A stretch of 36,589 nt of DNA, taken from Desulfobacteraceae bacterium. Lineage in GTDB: Bacteria; Desulfobacterota; DSM-4660; Desulfatiglandales; Desulfatiglandaceae. Within the stretch, counting starts at the first letter, position 1. The number at the start of each line of letters is the position of its first letter. A program made the translations under genes and the position numbers. Below the pieces are notes generated by a model. The model worked only from the letters and a program-made list of their open reading frames with translations. It ran no database searches and was not told the DNA's origin. Shown here piece after piece: positions 17,157 to 24,990 of the stretch. The stretch is from contig JAUWMR010000043.1 of assembly GCA_030613055.1 (NCBI GenBank), positions 1 through 36,589 on the forward strand. The letters are read 5' to 3'.

Positions 17157-17378
17157 GGACATGGGGATCTCTTTTTTAAAAGCCGCATATGCTTACATCA
17201 TTACATGGCACGGCAGTTAGGACCTGAAATTCAAGCAACGGACAGCCCCATGTAGAAATCTTCATCATTAAGACCGCCATCCCTGCCTTCTCCGAGCCAA
17301 TGGTCAAAGCCCTGGGGGCGTGTTGCTGGCATTAGGTGAATTTGTGATGCGGCTTTTAAAAAAGAGATTCCCATGTCC
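17157..17378. mobile_element. Segment bounded by near-perfect 32-base inverted repeats
   Basis: The arms at 17157-17188 and 17347-17378 are complementary over 32 bases with one mismatch (core TCTCTTTTTTAAAAGCCGC). They enclose 158 bases. The intergenic gap of 330 bases between purB and the prenyltransferase is almost filled by it. A 33-codon minus-strand frame lies wholly between the arms. No transposase and no clear target duplication are seen; the flanks share only GTAC-type bases in opposite orientation. It could be a non-autonomous mobile cassette or a very long RNA hairpin. Confidence 0.5.
17231..17332 (-). CDS. Small open frame (33 aa) inside the inverted-repeat segment
   Basis: It reads from an ATG at 17332 and begins MPATRPQGFDHWLGEGRD, then continues with an acidic, protein-like stretch to ...FYMGLSVA. 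No Shine-Dalgarno site precedes it, and I do not recognise the family. Its position exactly between the arms of a 32-base inverted repeat makes it worth noting. It may equally be a chance frame or a remnant of a larger gene. Confidence 0.3.
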   Translation of the reverse strand: MPATRPQGFDHWLGEGRDGGLNDEDFYMGLSVA

Positions 17379-17416
17379 CGGTACTGTTTTCAAGGAGCTA
17401 AACAATTACCAAATAG

Positions 17417-18313
17417 CTACAATAACCTGCTTAGGACCAAACCGAGGGACAAAAGCAGCCCATGGGCAACCAGCACCTGAATCGTAAGGGCCTGTGCAGG
17501 TATTATTCCCTCGTGTGAACGATATTCTTTCCATAATATCCTCATTGCCATGAAAGCAAGAGGAAAAGCAATGAATGACAGCATTATCAGGCAGGATATT
17601 CGCCCCGCACCGGTCAAAAAAACGACAACGACAAAGGCCAGTACCATGATAGCGCAGTAGAGATACCTGCTAATCTCAGTGCCCCACCTTACCACCAGAT
17701 TCTTCTTGCCGGCTTCGCGATCCGCCTGGTAATCGGGAAATTGATTAATCCATATAACACCCGCAATGAAGCACCCATGGGGAAATCCGAGAAGGAAGGC
17801 GTTCCAGCTAAGAGATCCGGACATTACGTAATATGTCCCCAGGGTTATCATCGGGCCAAAGGCAAGGAATATCAGGATTTCTCCCCATCCCCTTGACATG
17901 AGCTGCAGTGGAGGCGCTGAATAGGCCCAGCCCGCGGCGAGGCCAAAAAGACCAATGGCAAGTACCAGGGGCCTGTCCAGATAAACGAGCAAGATCCCCG
18001 CGGACGAACCCATAAGAAAAAAAAGCAATGCCATTAAAAGCACTATACGGGGTTCAATTTTTCCATCCTGAATAACACGGCTCCCGCCACTGAAGGGCGT
18101 CAGGCGCAGGTTTATAGGATCGCTTCCCCTGGCATCGTAATAATCGTTGAGCAGATTCGCGCCTAAATGCAGTGCTGCCACTCCCAGGGCAGTAATAATT
18201 AACAACGGAAAAGAAAGCCTATTATCTGTAAAGGCAATAGCTGCGCCAATAATAACCGGGATCAGAGACCCGGCCAAAAATGGTGCCCTGAGGGCTTTTA
18301 GGTAAGCATTCAT
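17417..18313 (-). CDS. menA: UbiA-family prenyltransferase, MenA-like
   Basis: A 298-aa polytopic membrane enzyme of about eight or nine helices. The first aspartate motif is NLLNDYYDARGSD (about 54-66) and the second is DYQADREAGKKNL, as in 1,4-dihydroxy-2-naphthoate prenyltransferases that attach the isoprenoid tail of menaquinone. The ATG at 18313 (MNAYLKALRAPF) fits family N-termini; a TTG 12 codons earlier is possible. No other menaquinone genes lie in the window, so another UbiA substrate cannot be excluded. A short palindrome AATAAC-AAT-GTTATT lies upstream at 18401-18415. Confidence 0.75.
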   Translation of the reverse strand: MNAYLKALRAPFLAGSLIPVIIGAAIAFTDNRLSFPLLIITALGVAALHLGANLLNDYYDARGSDPINLRLTPFSGGSRVIQDGKIEPRIVLLMALLFFLMGSSAGILLVYLDRPLVLAIGLFGLAAGWAYSAPPLQLMSRGWGEILIFLAFGPMITLGTYYVMSGSLSWNAFLLGFPHGCFIAGVIWINQFPDYQADREAGKKNLVVRWGTEISRYLYCAIMVLAFVVVVFLTGAGRISCLIMLSFIAFPLAFMAMRILWKEYRSHEGIIPAQALTIQVLVAHGLLLSLGLVLSRLL

Positions 18314-18471
18314 GATTGTGTAGTGTTGGATAGTACGGTTTATTTTCAAATCAAAATTGCTGCAATATTATTTCAGTAAATCCGAATTATTGTTTACCAG
18401 AATAACAATGTTATTTCAAGCAATTAAAATATTACCAGCAGGGTTTGCACGTATCTTAAAAACAAGTTGGC

Positions 18472-19116
18472 TTACCTGACGGGAGAATCCGGCCCCCACA
18501 TCTTTAAAGGACAGCGGTCACAAAAAGGCTTTCTCTTGCAGTAGTTTTTTCCTGCCTGTACGATCAAGGCGTGGAATTCATTGAAAAGCGCCGGATCTTC
18601 GGGCAGATGATCCATGAAAAAATCCTGCAATTCATAGTAAGTTATCTGCTCCTCTGAAATCATGCCATGCCGGCCAAGAATACGGTGTGTGTAGGCGTCA
18701 ATGACAAAAACCGGACGATGGGCCGCATAAAGAAGAATGCTATCAGCGGTTTCGTGACCAACGCCGTTTACAGAAAGAAGGCCTTCTTTGAGGGTTTGTG
18801 TGTCATCCTCCATGAACAGGGAAAGATCGGACTGATAGCGATCTTTAATAAAATCCATGAGATTTTTTAATCGTTTGGCCTTGATGTTGAAATACCCGGC
18901 CGGACGGATTTCTCGTGCCAGTATGGATGCAGGCAGGGCGATCAGGCTTTCGATGGAGAGCAGATTTTTCATCTTCAGGTTCTCAATTGCCTTTTCAACA
19001 TTTTTCCAGTTTGTGTTCTGGGTAAGAACAGCCCCGACCATCATCTCCAGATCCGTCTCTGCCGGCCACCAGTTCTGGGGACCAAAATGGTCAAGCATGA
19101 GATCGAACATCTCCAT
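18472..19116 (-). CDS. Endonuclease III-related DNA glycosylase (MagIII-like)
   Basis: A 214-aa HhH-GPD glycosylase from the ATG at 19116, which has GGAGA just before it. It fits COG2231-type proteins such as H. pylori MagIII, which remove alkylated purines. VGAVLTQNTNWKNVEKAI, the hairpin VNGVGHETADSIL and catalytic Asp in FVIDAYTHRI (D140) are seen. The position of the endonuclease III lyase lysine is Glu (GHETAD), so it should be a monofunctional glycosylase. The C-terminus has only three cysteines in C-x5-C-x2-C order, so a full iron-sulfur loop is not evident. A longer frame upstream includes the simple repeat GCAACACGCAACAC and is probably not translated. Confidence 0.8.
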   Translation of the reverse strand: MEMFDLMLDHFGPQNWWPAETDLEMMVGAVLTQNTNWKNVEKAIENLKMKNLLSIESLIALPASILAREIRPAGYFNIKAKRLKNLMDFIKDRYQSDLSLFMEDDTQTLKEGLLSVNGVGHETADSILLYAAHRPVFVIDAYTHRILGRHGMISEEQITYYELQDFFMDHLPEDPALFNEFHALIVQAGKNYCKRKPFCDRCPLKMWGPDSPVR

Positions 19117-19240
19117 CAGTCTCCGGCCGGTTAGGCTAAACTTCGCGTGTTTGGTGTTGCGTGTTGCGTGTTCTATTTTCATTTTGTACCCTAAAGATTA
19201 TCTGTCATAAGCCTGCATGCTGCAAGCCTGCCCTATTGCC

Positions 19241-19269
19241 TTGACAGGGCCTGAAAGATACCTTAGATT
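19241..19269 (+). promoter_or_regulatory. Candidate promoter for fusA
   Basis: A perfect TTGACA (19241-19246) is followed after 17 bases by TAGATT (19264-19269; four of six). The predicted start is about 80 bases before the fusA ATG. The leader contains CTGAGTAATTACGA, which resembles the arm of the repeat at 452-635. Confidence 0.5.
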
Positions 19270-19357
19270 TAGCGTCCGTGTCAATCACGCCGGAGGCAGG
19301 ATTGACGGTTCTGTCTGTCCAATAAATACCTGAGTAATTACGAATGAGATATAATTT

Positions 19358-21388
19358 ATGGCATCCGCGCACAAACTTACCGGGATTCGTAACATAGGCA
19401 TTATCGCACACATTGACGCCGGTAAGACTACCGTCACTGAACGCGTCCTGTACTATACGGGTCGTGTCCACAGGATGGGCGAGGTCCATGATGGTGAGGC
19501 TACAATGGACTGGATGTTGGAAGAAAAGGAAAGAGGTATCACCATTACCTCTGCTGTGACTTCCACACAATGGCGCGGCCACGATATTAATATCATAGAT
19601 ACACCCGGTCACGTGGATTTTACTATCGAAGTGGAACGCTCACTACGTGTCCTTGATGGTGCTATCGGGATTTTTTGCGCCGTGGGAGGCGTGGAACCAC
19701 AGTCTGAAACCGTCTGGCACCAGGCAGACAGGTACAAGGTCCCGAAGATTGCCTTTATCAATAAACTGGACCGGGTTGGGGCAGATTTTTATAGGGCCGT
19801 ACAGATGATCAGGGATCGACTTGGCGCTGTACCCCTGGTGGTCCAATTGCCGTGGGGCATAGAAGATACCCTCAAAGGTGTTATTGATCTTATCAAGATG
19901 AAAGGTATTTTATGGGAAGAAGAGACATTAGGCGCCGAGTTTAGAGAAGTCCCTGTTCCCGAGGAGTTGATGGACGATGTTAATAATTACAGGGATCAGC
20001 TTCTCGAAACCTTAGCCGACAAGAATGATCAGATAATGGAGAAGTATCTCTCAGAAGAAGAGATCGGGGTTCAAGAGATTAAGCAGGCCATTCGTTCGGC
20101 CACAATCAACCTGGATCTGGTTCCGGTGTTTTGCGGTGCAGCGTTGAGAAACAGGGGTATCCAGCCCCTTTTAGACGGGATTGTTGACTACCTGCCTTCT
20201 CCCCTGGATATCCCGCCCATTGTCGGGCATATTCCCCAATCGGGAGATGAAGAGTCCCGGCCTGCAGACGTGAAGGGACCATTTTCCGCCCTGGCATTTA
20301 AGGTAATGATGGATCAGGGAAGAAAAATGACATACGTGCGGGTTTACTCAGGGACTGTAAAAACAGGGGGGCTGATTTATAACCCGGGCAGGAATATCAA
20401 AGAAAAGTTATCCCGAATCCTGAAAATGCATTCAAATAAAAGAGAGCGCGTAGATCAAGCATCAGCAGGTGATATTATTGCTGCCATGGGACTTAAGGTG
20501 ACAACCACAGGAGATACTCTTTGCTCGGAAGACGGCCCGATCCTGCTTGAACCGATTCAATTCAATGAACCCGTCATCAGCGTTGCTATTGAGCCTAAAA
20601 AGGTTCAGGATCACGACAAGCTTATGGATTCCCTTGCCAAGCTATCGGATGAAGATCCAACATTCAAGTTTCGGATAGACGAGGAGACAGGGCAGACTAT
20701 CATCTCCGGGATGGGTGAATTGCACTTGGAAATCGTTGTCGGCAGGCTCATGCGCGAATATTTTGTGGAGACTAACCAGGGTAAACCACAGGTGGTCTAC
20801 AGGGAGACGCTGGCAAAGCCGGTGACGCACGAGGAAGTGTTTCAGCAGGAAATGGCCGGGCAACAACATTTTGCCGGGGTGAAGATCGAAGTTTCACCCC
20901 TGCCGAGAGGGACAGGCAATCGCTTTATTGACCGGTGTGAATCCCCTGTTCTTACCGGAGAGTTTTTGGATGCCATAAGCCAGGGGATATCTGAAGCAGA
21001 AGCCGGCGGTGTTCTTATGGGCTACCCGGTCATAGACGTGCAGACAGCGCTTTTAGATGTCCGGATAAAGGAGACATCAGACGTGATGGCCTTTAGAATT
21101 GTCGCAAATATGGCCTTTAAAAAGGCCTGCCAGGGAGGCGAGCCTCTCCTTCTTGAGCCGATCATGAAGGCCGAAGTCCTGGTGCCGGATGAGTTTACAG
21201 GTGAGGTCATTGCTGATCTGAATACCCGGCAGGGAAAGATTGAAAATATCTCCATCAAAGGATTGGTTCAGGTTCTCAAGGCCAGTGTTCCGCTTTCAAG
21301 GATGTTCGGCTATTCAACCTCTCTTCGGTCTGCGTCCCAGGGTCGTGGCACCTTTACCATGCAGTTCAGCCACTACGACAAGGCATAA
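19358..21388 (+). CDS. fusA: Translation elongation factor G
   Basis: A 676-aa translational GTPase that moves tRNA and mRNA through the ribosome. G1 AHIDAGKTT (17-25), G2 in RGITITSA, G3 DTPGHVDF and G4 NKLDR are all intact, followed by domains II to V ([26 protein letters not shown], ending FSHYDKA). It is not beside rpsL, rpsG or tuf, so it is either the relocated main EF-G or one of the paralogues (spdEFG type) known in spirochaetes, planctomycetes and Deltaproteobacteria. I cannot decide between these without comparison. The ATG has only a weak ribosome-binding site. moaA follows on the same strand after 75 bases. Confidence 0.93.
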   Translation: MASAHKLTGIRNIGIIAHIDAGKTTVTERVLYYTGRVHRMGEVHDGEATMDWMLEEKERGITITSAVTSTQWRGHDINIIDTPGHVDFTIEVERSLRVLDGAIGIFCAVGGVEPQSETVWHQADRYKVPKIAFINKLDRVGADFYRAVQMIRDRLGAVPLVVQLPWGIEDTLKGVIDLIKMKGILWEEETLGAEFREVPVPEELMDDVNNYRDQLLETLADKNDQIMEKYLSEEEIGVQEIKQAIRSATINLDLVPVFCGAALRNRGIQPLLDGIVDYLPSPLDIPPIVGHIPQSGDEESRPADVKGPFSALAFKVMMDQGRKMTYVRVYSGTVKTGGLIYNPGRNIKEKLSRILKMHSNKRERVDQASAGDIIAAMGLKVTTTGDTLCSEDGPILLEPIQFNEPVISVAIEPKKVQDHDKLMDSLAKLSDEDPTFKFRIDEETGQTIISGMGELHLEIVVGRLMREYFVETNQGKPQVVYRETLAKPVTHEEVFQQEMAGQQHFAGVKIEVSPLPRGTGNRFIDRCESPVLTGEFLDAISQGISEAEAGGVLMGYPVIDVQTALLDVRIKETSDVMAFRIVANMAFKKACQGGEPLLLEPIMKAEVLVPDEFTGEVIADLNTRQGKIENISIKGLVQVLKASVPLSRMFGYSTSLRSASQGRGTFTMQFSHYDKA

Positions 21389-21463
21389 GCGGAGATATTC
21401 TCTGGCGCGTTTTTTTCCGGCTCGGGTCTGCAGCATTAGAATTAATATGATTTGGATTGGATT

Positions 21464-22474
21464 ATGAAAAAAATGGAAAACAATCATATGCAGTTGATTG
21501 ATCCCTATAATAGACACCTTAAGTATCTGCGTATCTCAATTACTGACCGGTGTAATCTTAGATGTGTTTATTGTATGCCGGGGGGTGGTATTTCCAAATT
21601 GAGGCATGAGGATATCCTGACATACGAAGAGATTCTTCGCCTGACCGGTATTGCGGCAGACCTTGGGATTGACAAGATCCGGTTGACCGGAGGAGAACCC
21701 CTTATCCGTAAAGGCATATGTGATTTCATCGCCCGGATAACGGCGCTTGCAGGCATAAAGGACGTTTCCCTGACCACGAATGGGATATTCCTTATGGAAA
21801 AGCTGGAGAAGATCAAATCCGCAGGTATGAAAAGGATCAATATCAGCCTGGATTCCCTTAAGAGAGACCGATACAAAAAAATAACAGGCCTCGACGGCCT
21901 TGAAAATGTCCTGGCAGGGATCGAGGGGGCAAGGCAGTCTGGTTTTTATCCTGTAAAAATAAACATGGTGGTCATGGAGGGCCTTAACGATGACGAGGTC
22001 CTGGATTTTGCCAGGCTATCCTTAGATCATCCCTATCATGTCCGGTTCATTGAATACATGCCTATTGGTACAACCAATACTGACGTTTTATTACACCATG
22101 TTCCCAGTTCCTCTATCAAAGCCAAATTGGCCGGGCTCGGACGAATGGTGCCAATCGAGAAAGACACAAATGACGGCCCTGCCGAGCGATTTAGATTCGA
22201 AGGAGCGGCCGGTGAAATAGGTTTCATCAGTCCCCTGACCCATCATTTCTGTCCCACATGCAATCGGCTTCGGTTAACTTCCAGCGGCTATTTGAGGCCC
22301 TGCCTCTTATCTGATCAGGAGGAAGACTTAAGAGGTCCAATGAGAAGCGGGGCCTCGGATAGAGATTTGAGGGATATTTTCTTCAAGGCTGCCTTCAACA
22401 AGCCCTGCACACACCATCTAACTGCCGAAAGCTCAACCCCCCTGTCGACACAGATGTCTACTATCGGGGGATAA
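21464..22474 (+). CDS. moaA: GTP 3',8-cyclase MoaA (molybdopterin synthesis)
   Basis: A radical-SAM enzyme that converts GTP to the first molybdopterin intermediate with MoaC. The N-terminal cluster motif is C-x3-C-x2-C in TDRCNLRCVYC, followed by LTGGEPLIRK. The C-terminal cluster is CPTCNRLRL with a third cysteine 13 residues on (LRPC). The conserved double glycine ends the protein (STIGG), so it is complete. The start is uncertain: ATG at 21464 has a weak GGATT before it, and an ATG at 21488 (MQLIDPYNRHLKYLR) fits the family as well. No other moa genes are in the window. It converges with the amidohydrolase gene. Confidence 0.93.
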   Translation: MKKMENNHMQLIDPYNRHLKYLRISITDRCNLRCVYCMPGGGISKLRHEDILTYEEILRLTGIAADLGIDKIRLTGGEPLIRKGICDFIARITALAGIKDVSLTTNGIFLMEKLEKIKSAGMKRINISLDSLKRDRYKKITGLDGLENVLAGIEGARQSGFYPVKINMVVMEGLNDDEVLDFARLSLDHPYHVRFIEYMPIGTTNTDVLLHHVPSSSIKAKLAGLGRMVPIEKDTNDGPAERFRFEGAAGEIGFISPLTHHFCPTCNRLRLTSSGYLRPCLLSDQEEDLRGPMRSGASDRDLRDIFFKAAFNKPCTHHLTAESSTPLSTQMSTIGG

Positions 22475-22501
22475 ATGTGCTCGTTCCCGGATAATCTGAT
22501 T

Positions 22502-23353
22502 TCAGGCCCGGGCAGACAATCCAAGCAGGTTTGCCGCGTTTAAGCCGGTGATCTGCTCTATTGCCCCGGAAGAAAGCCGTGCTGATTCCATCTCTTTGAA
22601 GTATCTGTTTGGTTTTATGAGGGGATAATCGGTTCCGAAAAGAATCTTGTCAAACCCGATCAACTCTCCGGCCAACCTGTAAATATCCGGGGAGTAAAGG
22701 TAGGGTGAAGCAGCTGTATCCAGCCAGACATTTTTTAGGGCCTCACGGACCTCTTTTTTCATGAGGGCGTAAAAGAAAATTCCCCCTCCCCAGTGGGCTA
22801 AAACAATCCTGTTTGTGGGATAGGCCCTGATGAAATGATATATCTGGCGGAGAGTCATTGGGGCTTTTCCGGGATACTCATGTCCAACCGGTTCATTGGT
22901 ATGAAGCAGAAAGGGTACATCAAATTGAGTACAGAGGTACATGACTTCTCTTAAGCCCTCAATTGTTTCAGGAGATATGCCTGAGCCATATATTGCTATT
23001 TCTCCCACGCCTGAGAGCCCTGCATTAAGGCATCTTTCCACCTCTTTTGGAGCTCCGGGCGAAATGGGAGAAAAACAGCAAAGTCCGATCAAGCGGTCAG
23101 GGTTGTGGAGTACCGATTCAATGACATAATCGTTGTGCCTGCGATAGTTTTCCTCCTTTTCCCATGGAAACCCGAAGATAACCGATCTATGAACGCCTTC
23201 CTCATCCATGCTCTTAAGGAGTTCTGTTGCACCCACGAGTTTTGCCCGGGACGAGTAATAAATGGATTCAAAGGCGGGTTCACGGGAAAAGACAAGAGAT
23301 CTGTTATCTCTAAAAAAGGAAGGAAAAATGTGTGTATGAAAATCAATAATCAT
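22502..23353 (-). CDS. Amidohydrolase-family protein (COG2159 type)
   Basis: A 283-aa TIM-barrel metal hydrolase or decarboxylase. The metal-binding HxH is in IIDFHTHIF (H6, H8), a further histidine in LLHTNEP, another in LAHWGGG, and the catalytic aspartate in FGTDYPL near the C-terminus. This is the pattern of the Amidohydro_2 group, whose members act on varied cyclic or carboxylated substrates, so the substrate cannot be named. Its start overlaps the stop of the TlpA-like lipoprotein gene by four bases (ATGA), which implies coupling, although no functional link is obvious. Confidence 0.85.
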   Translation of the reverse strand: MIIDFHTHIFPSFFRDNRSLVFSREPAFESIYYSSRAKLVGATELLKSMDEEGVHRSVIFGFPWEKEENYRRHNDYVIESVLHNPDRLIGLCCFSPISPGAPKEVERCLNAGLSGVGEIAIYGSGISPETIEGLREVMYLCTQFDVPFLLHTNEPVGHEYPGKAPMTLRQIYHFIRAYPTNRIVLAHWGGGIFFYALMKKEVREALKNVWLDTAASPYLYSPDIYRLAGELIGFDKILFGTDYPLIKPNRYFKEMESARLSSGAIEQITGLNAANLLGLSARA

Positions 23354-23865
23354 CCCAATAGTCCGATCAAAGCCTGCTGAAGGACACCAGATTTATACCC
23401 CACGATTTTTTCTCTTATTCTGCCCTCGCGATCTATAAGGAACATTGTTGGAATAGCAATTTGTTCCCCTTGAAAATAGTCTTCCAGTACCTTTCTTTCA
23501 TAGCGCAGCACCTTATAACTGATGCCGAATTTTTCTTTAAATGCACGAAGGTAGTCGTCAGTGAACTGGAAGGGATCATCTAAGGAGATGCCTAAAACGA
23601 TCAGTCCCTTATCCCTGTATTTTTTTTGCAGCCTGCCCAGCTCGGGAATAGTAAATCTGCATGGCTGACACCATGTTGCCCAGAAGTCCAGGAGGACTAC
23701 GCTGCCACGGTGCTGTTTTAGGGATATCTTTTGGCCGGATAGGTCGGAAAGAGAAAAATCAGGGGCTTTTATGCCTTTCCCGCCATCTTTTTGGCATCCG
23801 ATGATGAATAGAAACAGGGTAATGAATATCAATATTGAGATTTTTGACACGGCGTTAAAATGCAT
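23350..23865 (-). CDS. TlpA/ResA-like thioredoxin-fold lipoprotein
   Basis: A 171-aa protein from the ATG at 23865, which has GGAG about seven bases upstream. A lipoprotein signal ends FIIGC (C24), so it should be anchored in the membrane and face the periplasm. The thioredoxin-like domain has APDFSLSDLSGQ, then the active site FWATWCQPC (C66, C69) and the cis-proline in IAIPTMFLID. Members reduce disulfides, for example in cytochrome c maturation. No cytochrome genes are adjacent. The longest frame starts 14 codons earlier but lacks support. Confidence 0.9.
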   Translation of the reverse strand: MHFNAVSKISILIFITLFLFIIGCQKDGGKGIKAPDFSLSDLSGQKISLKQHRGSVVLLDFWATWCQPCRFTIPELGRLQKKYRDKGLIVLGISLDDPFQFTDDYLRAFKEKFGISYKVLRYERKVLEDYFQGEQIAIPTMFLIDREGRIREKIVGYKSGVLQQALIGLLG

Positions 23866-24042
23866 ATATACTCCACTTTGAAAATAAAGAGCGAACGCAT
23901 TCACCAAAGCTTGCTGCGGAGAGCTTTGATTATGTGTTGTTTTCGTTACTTATGAGCCAACATATTCCGGAAGGTTACAAATTGAGTTTCCATTTTTACC
24001 TCACATGTGAATACTAATGCAAGGAATTATCGGGCGTGAACA

Positions 24043-24990
24043 ATGAATAAGAAATTTTTATGCTGTAAAAAACTGGTCTGCTTTTTTCTTTTTGCTGTCT
24101 GGCTGTGCCCTTGTGAGGCGGCAGGAGAAAAAAAAGACATCGAGGATATCAGACCCGCGGCCAAAGCCGGCACATGGTATCCCGGGTCCAAGGATACCCT
24201 GACCGGAACCGTCCGGAGATTGCTGGAAGGGGCCGAACCCCGCAACGTGGTCGGGACTATAAAGGCCATTATCGTTCCTCATGCCGGATACATATATTCA
24301 GGGGGTGTTGCGGCTCATGCCTACCGACTCATTCGAGGAAGGCAATTTAAGAGGGTTATTCTTGTGGGTCCGAGCCATCACATGCGATTTGAGGGAGCAT
24401 CCGTAAATCTCCAGTCCGCATATAAAACCCCTCTCGGCATAGTGCCAGTTGATCAGGAAATGGGCAGAAAGCTCCTCAATGCAAGTCCCCACATAAGATG
24501 GATCAGAGCTGCCCACACGCACGAGCACTCTTTAGAACTGCAATTGCCTTTCCTTATAACAGTTCTTAAGGATTTTAAAATCATTCCCATTATTATGGGC
24601 CATTATGACTATGATACCTGTTTGAATATTGCCAATACCCTCGTGAGTTACCTTGGTGAAGCAGAAGACACCCTGCTTTTGGCCAGCAGCGACCTTTCTC
24701 ACTTCTATTCCTACACACGGGCCAGAGCGCTGGACCTCAAGTTTATCGACCGGGTGCGCGCATTTGATCCGCAAGGTCTTTACGATGACCTGGTCTCGGG
24801 TAAATGTGAGGCATGTGGAGGCGGGCCTGTAATAACCATCCTGCTTGCAGCCCGGAAAATGGGTGCGGACCGGGCAGTAATCTTGAAATATGCAAATTCA
24901 GGGGACGTAACAGGAGACCACCACAGGGTTGTGGGCTATCTATCCAGTGCGCTTATCAGGTCATCTGATACGGGTCCACGTCAGAAATGA
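24043..24990 (+). CDS. amrB: Memo-family protein (AmmeMemoRadiSam system protein B) with signal peptide
   Basis: A 315-aa Memo-fold protein (about 38-305), related to class III extradiol dioxygenases. Candidate metal or active-site residues are H80 (VPHAGYIYSGG), H112/H113 (GPSHHMRF), His in SSDLSHFY and Cys in CEACGGGP. Unusually, it begins with a hydrophobic signal segment (about 10-27, ending CEAAG), suggesting export. The AMMECR1 and radical-SAM partners of this system are not in the window. The biochemical role of the bacterial system is unsettled. Its 3' end overlaps the convergent priA gene by 35 bases. Confidence 0.88.
   Translation: MNKKFLCCKKLVCFFLFAVWLCPCEAAGEKKDIEDIRPAAKAGTWYPGSKDTLTGTVRRLLEGAEPRNVVGTIKAIIVPHAGYIYSGGVAAHAYRLIRGRQFKRVILVGPSHHMRFEGASVNLQSAYKTPLGIVPVDQEMGRKLLNASPHIRWIRAAHTHEHSLELQLPFLITVLKDFKIIPIIMGHYDYDTCLNIANTLVSYLGEAEDTLLLASSDLSHFYSYTRARALDLKFIDRVRAFDPQGLYDDLVSGKCEACGGGPVITILLAARKMGADRAVILKYANSGDVTGDHHRVVGYLSSALIRSSDTGPRQK

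Noticed and set aside
19140-19182. N-terminal extension of the MagIII-like gene
   Set aside because: It is encoded largely by the simple repeat GCAACACGCAACAC and is absent from family N-termini; the ATG at 19116 has a better site.
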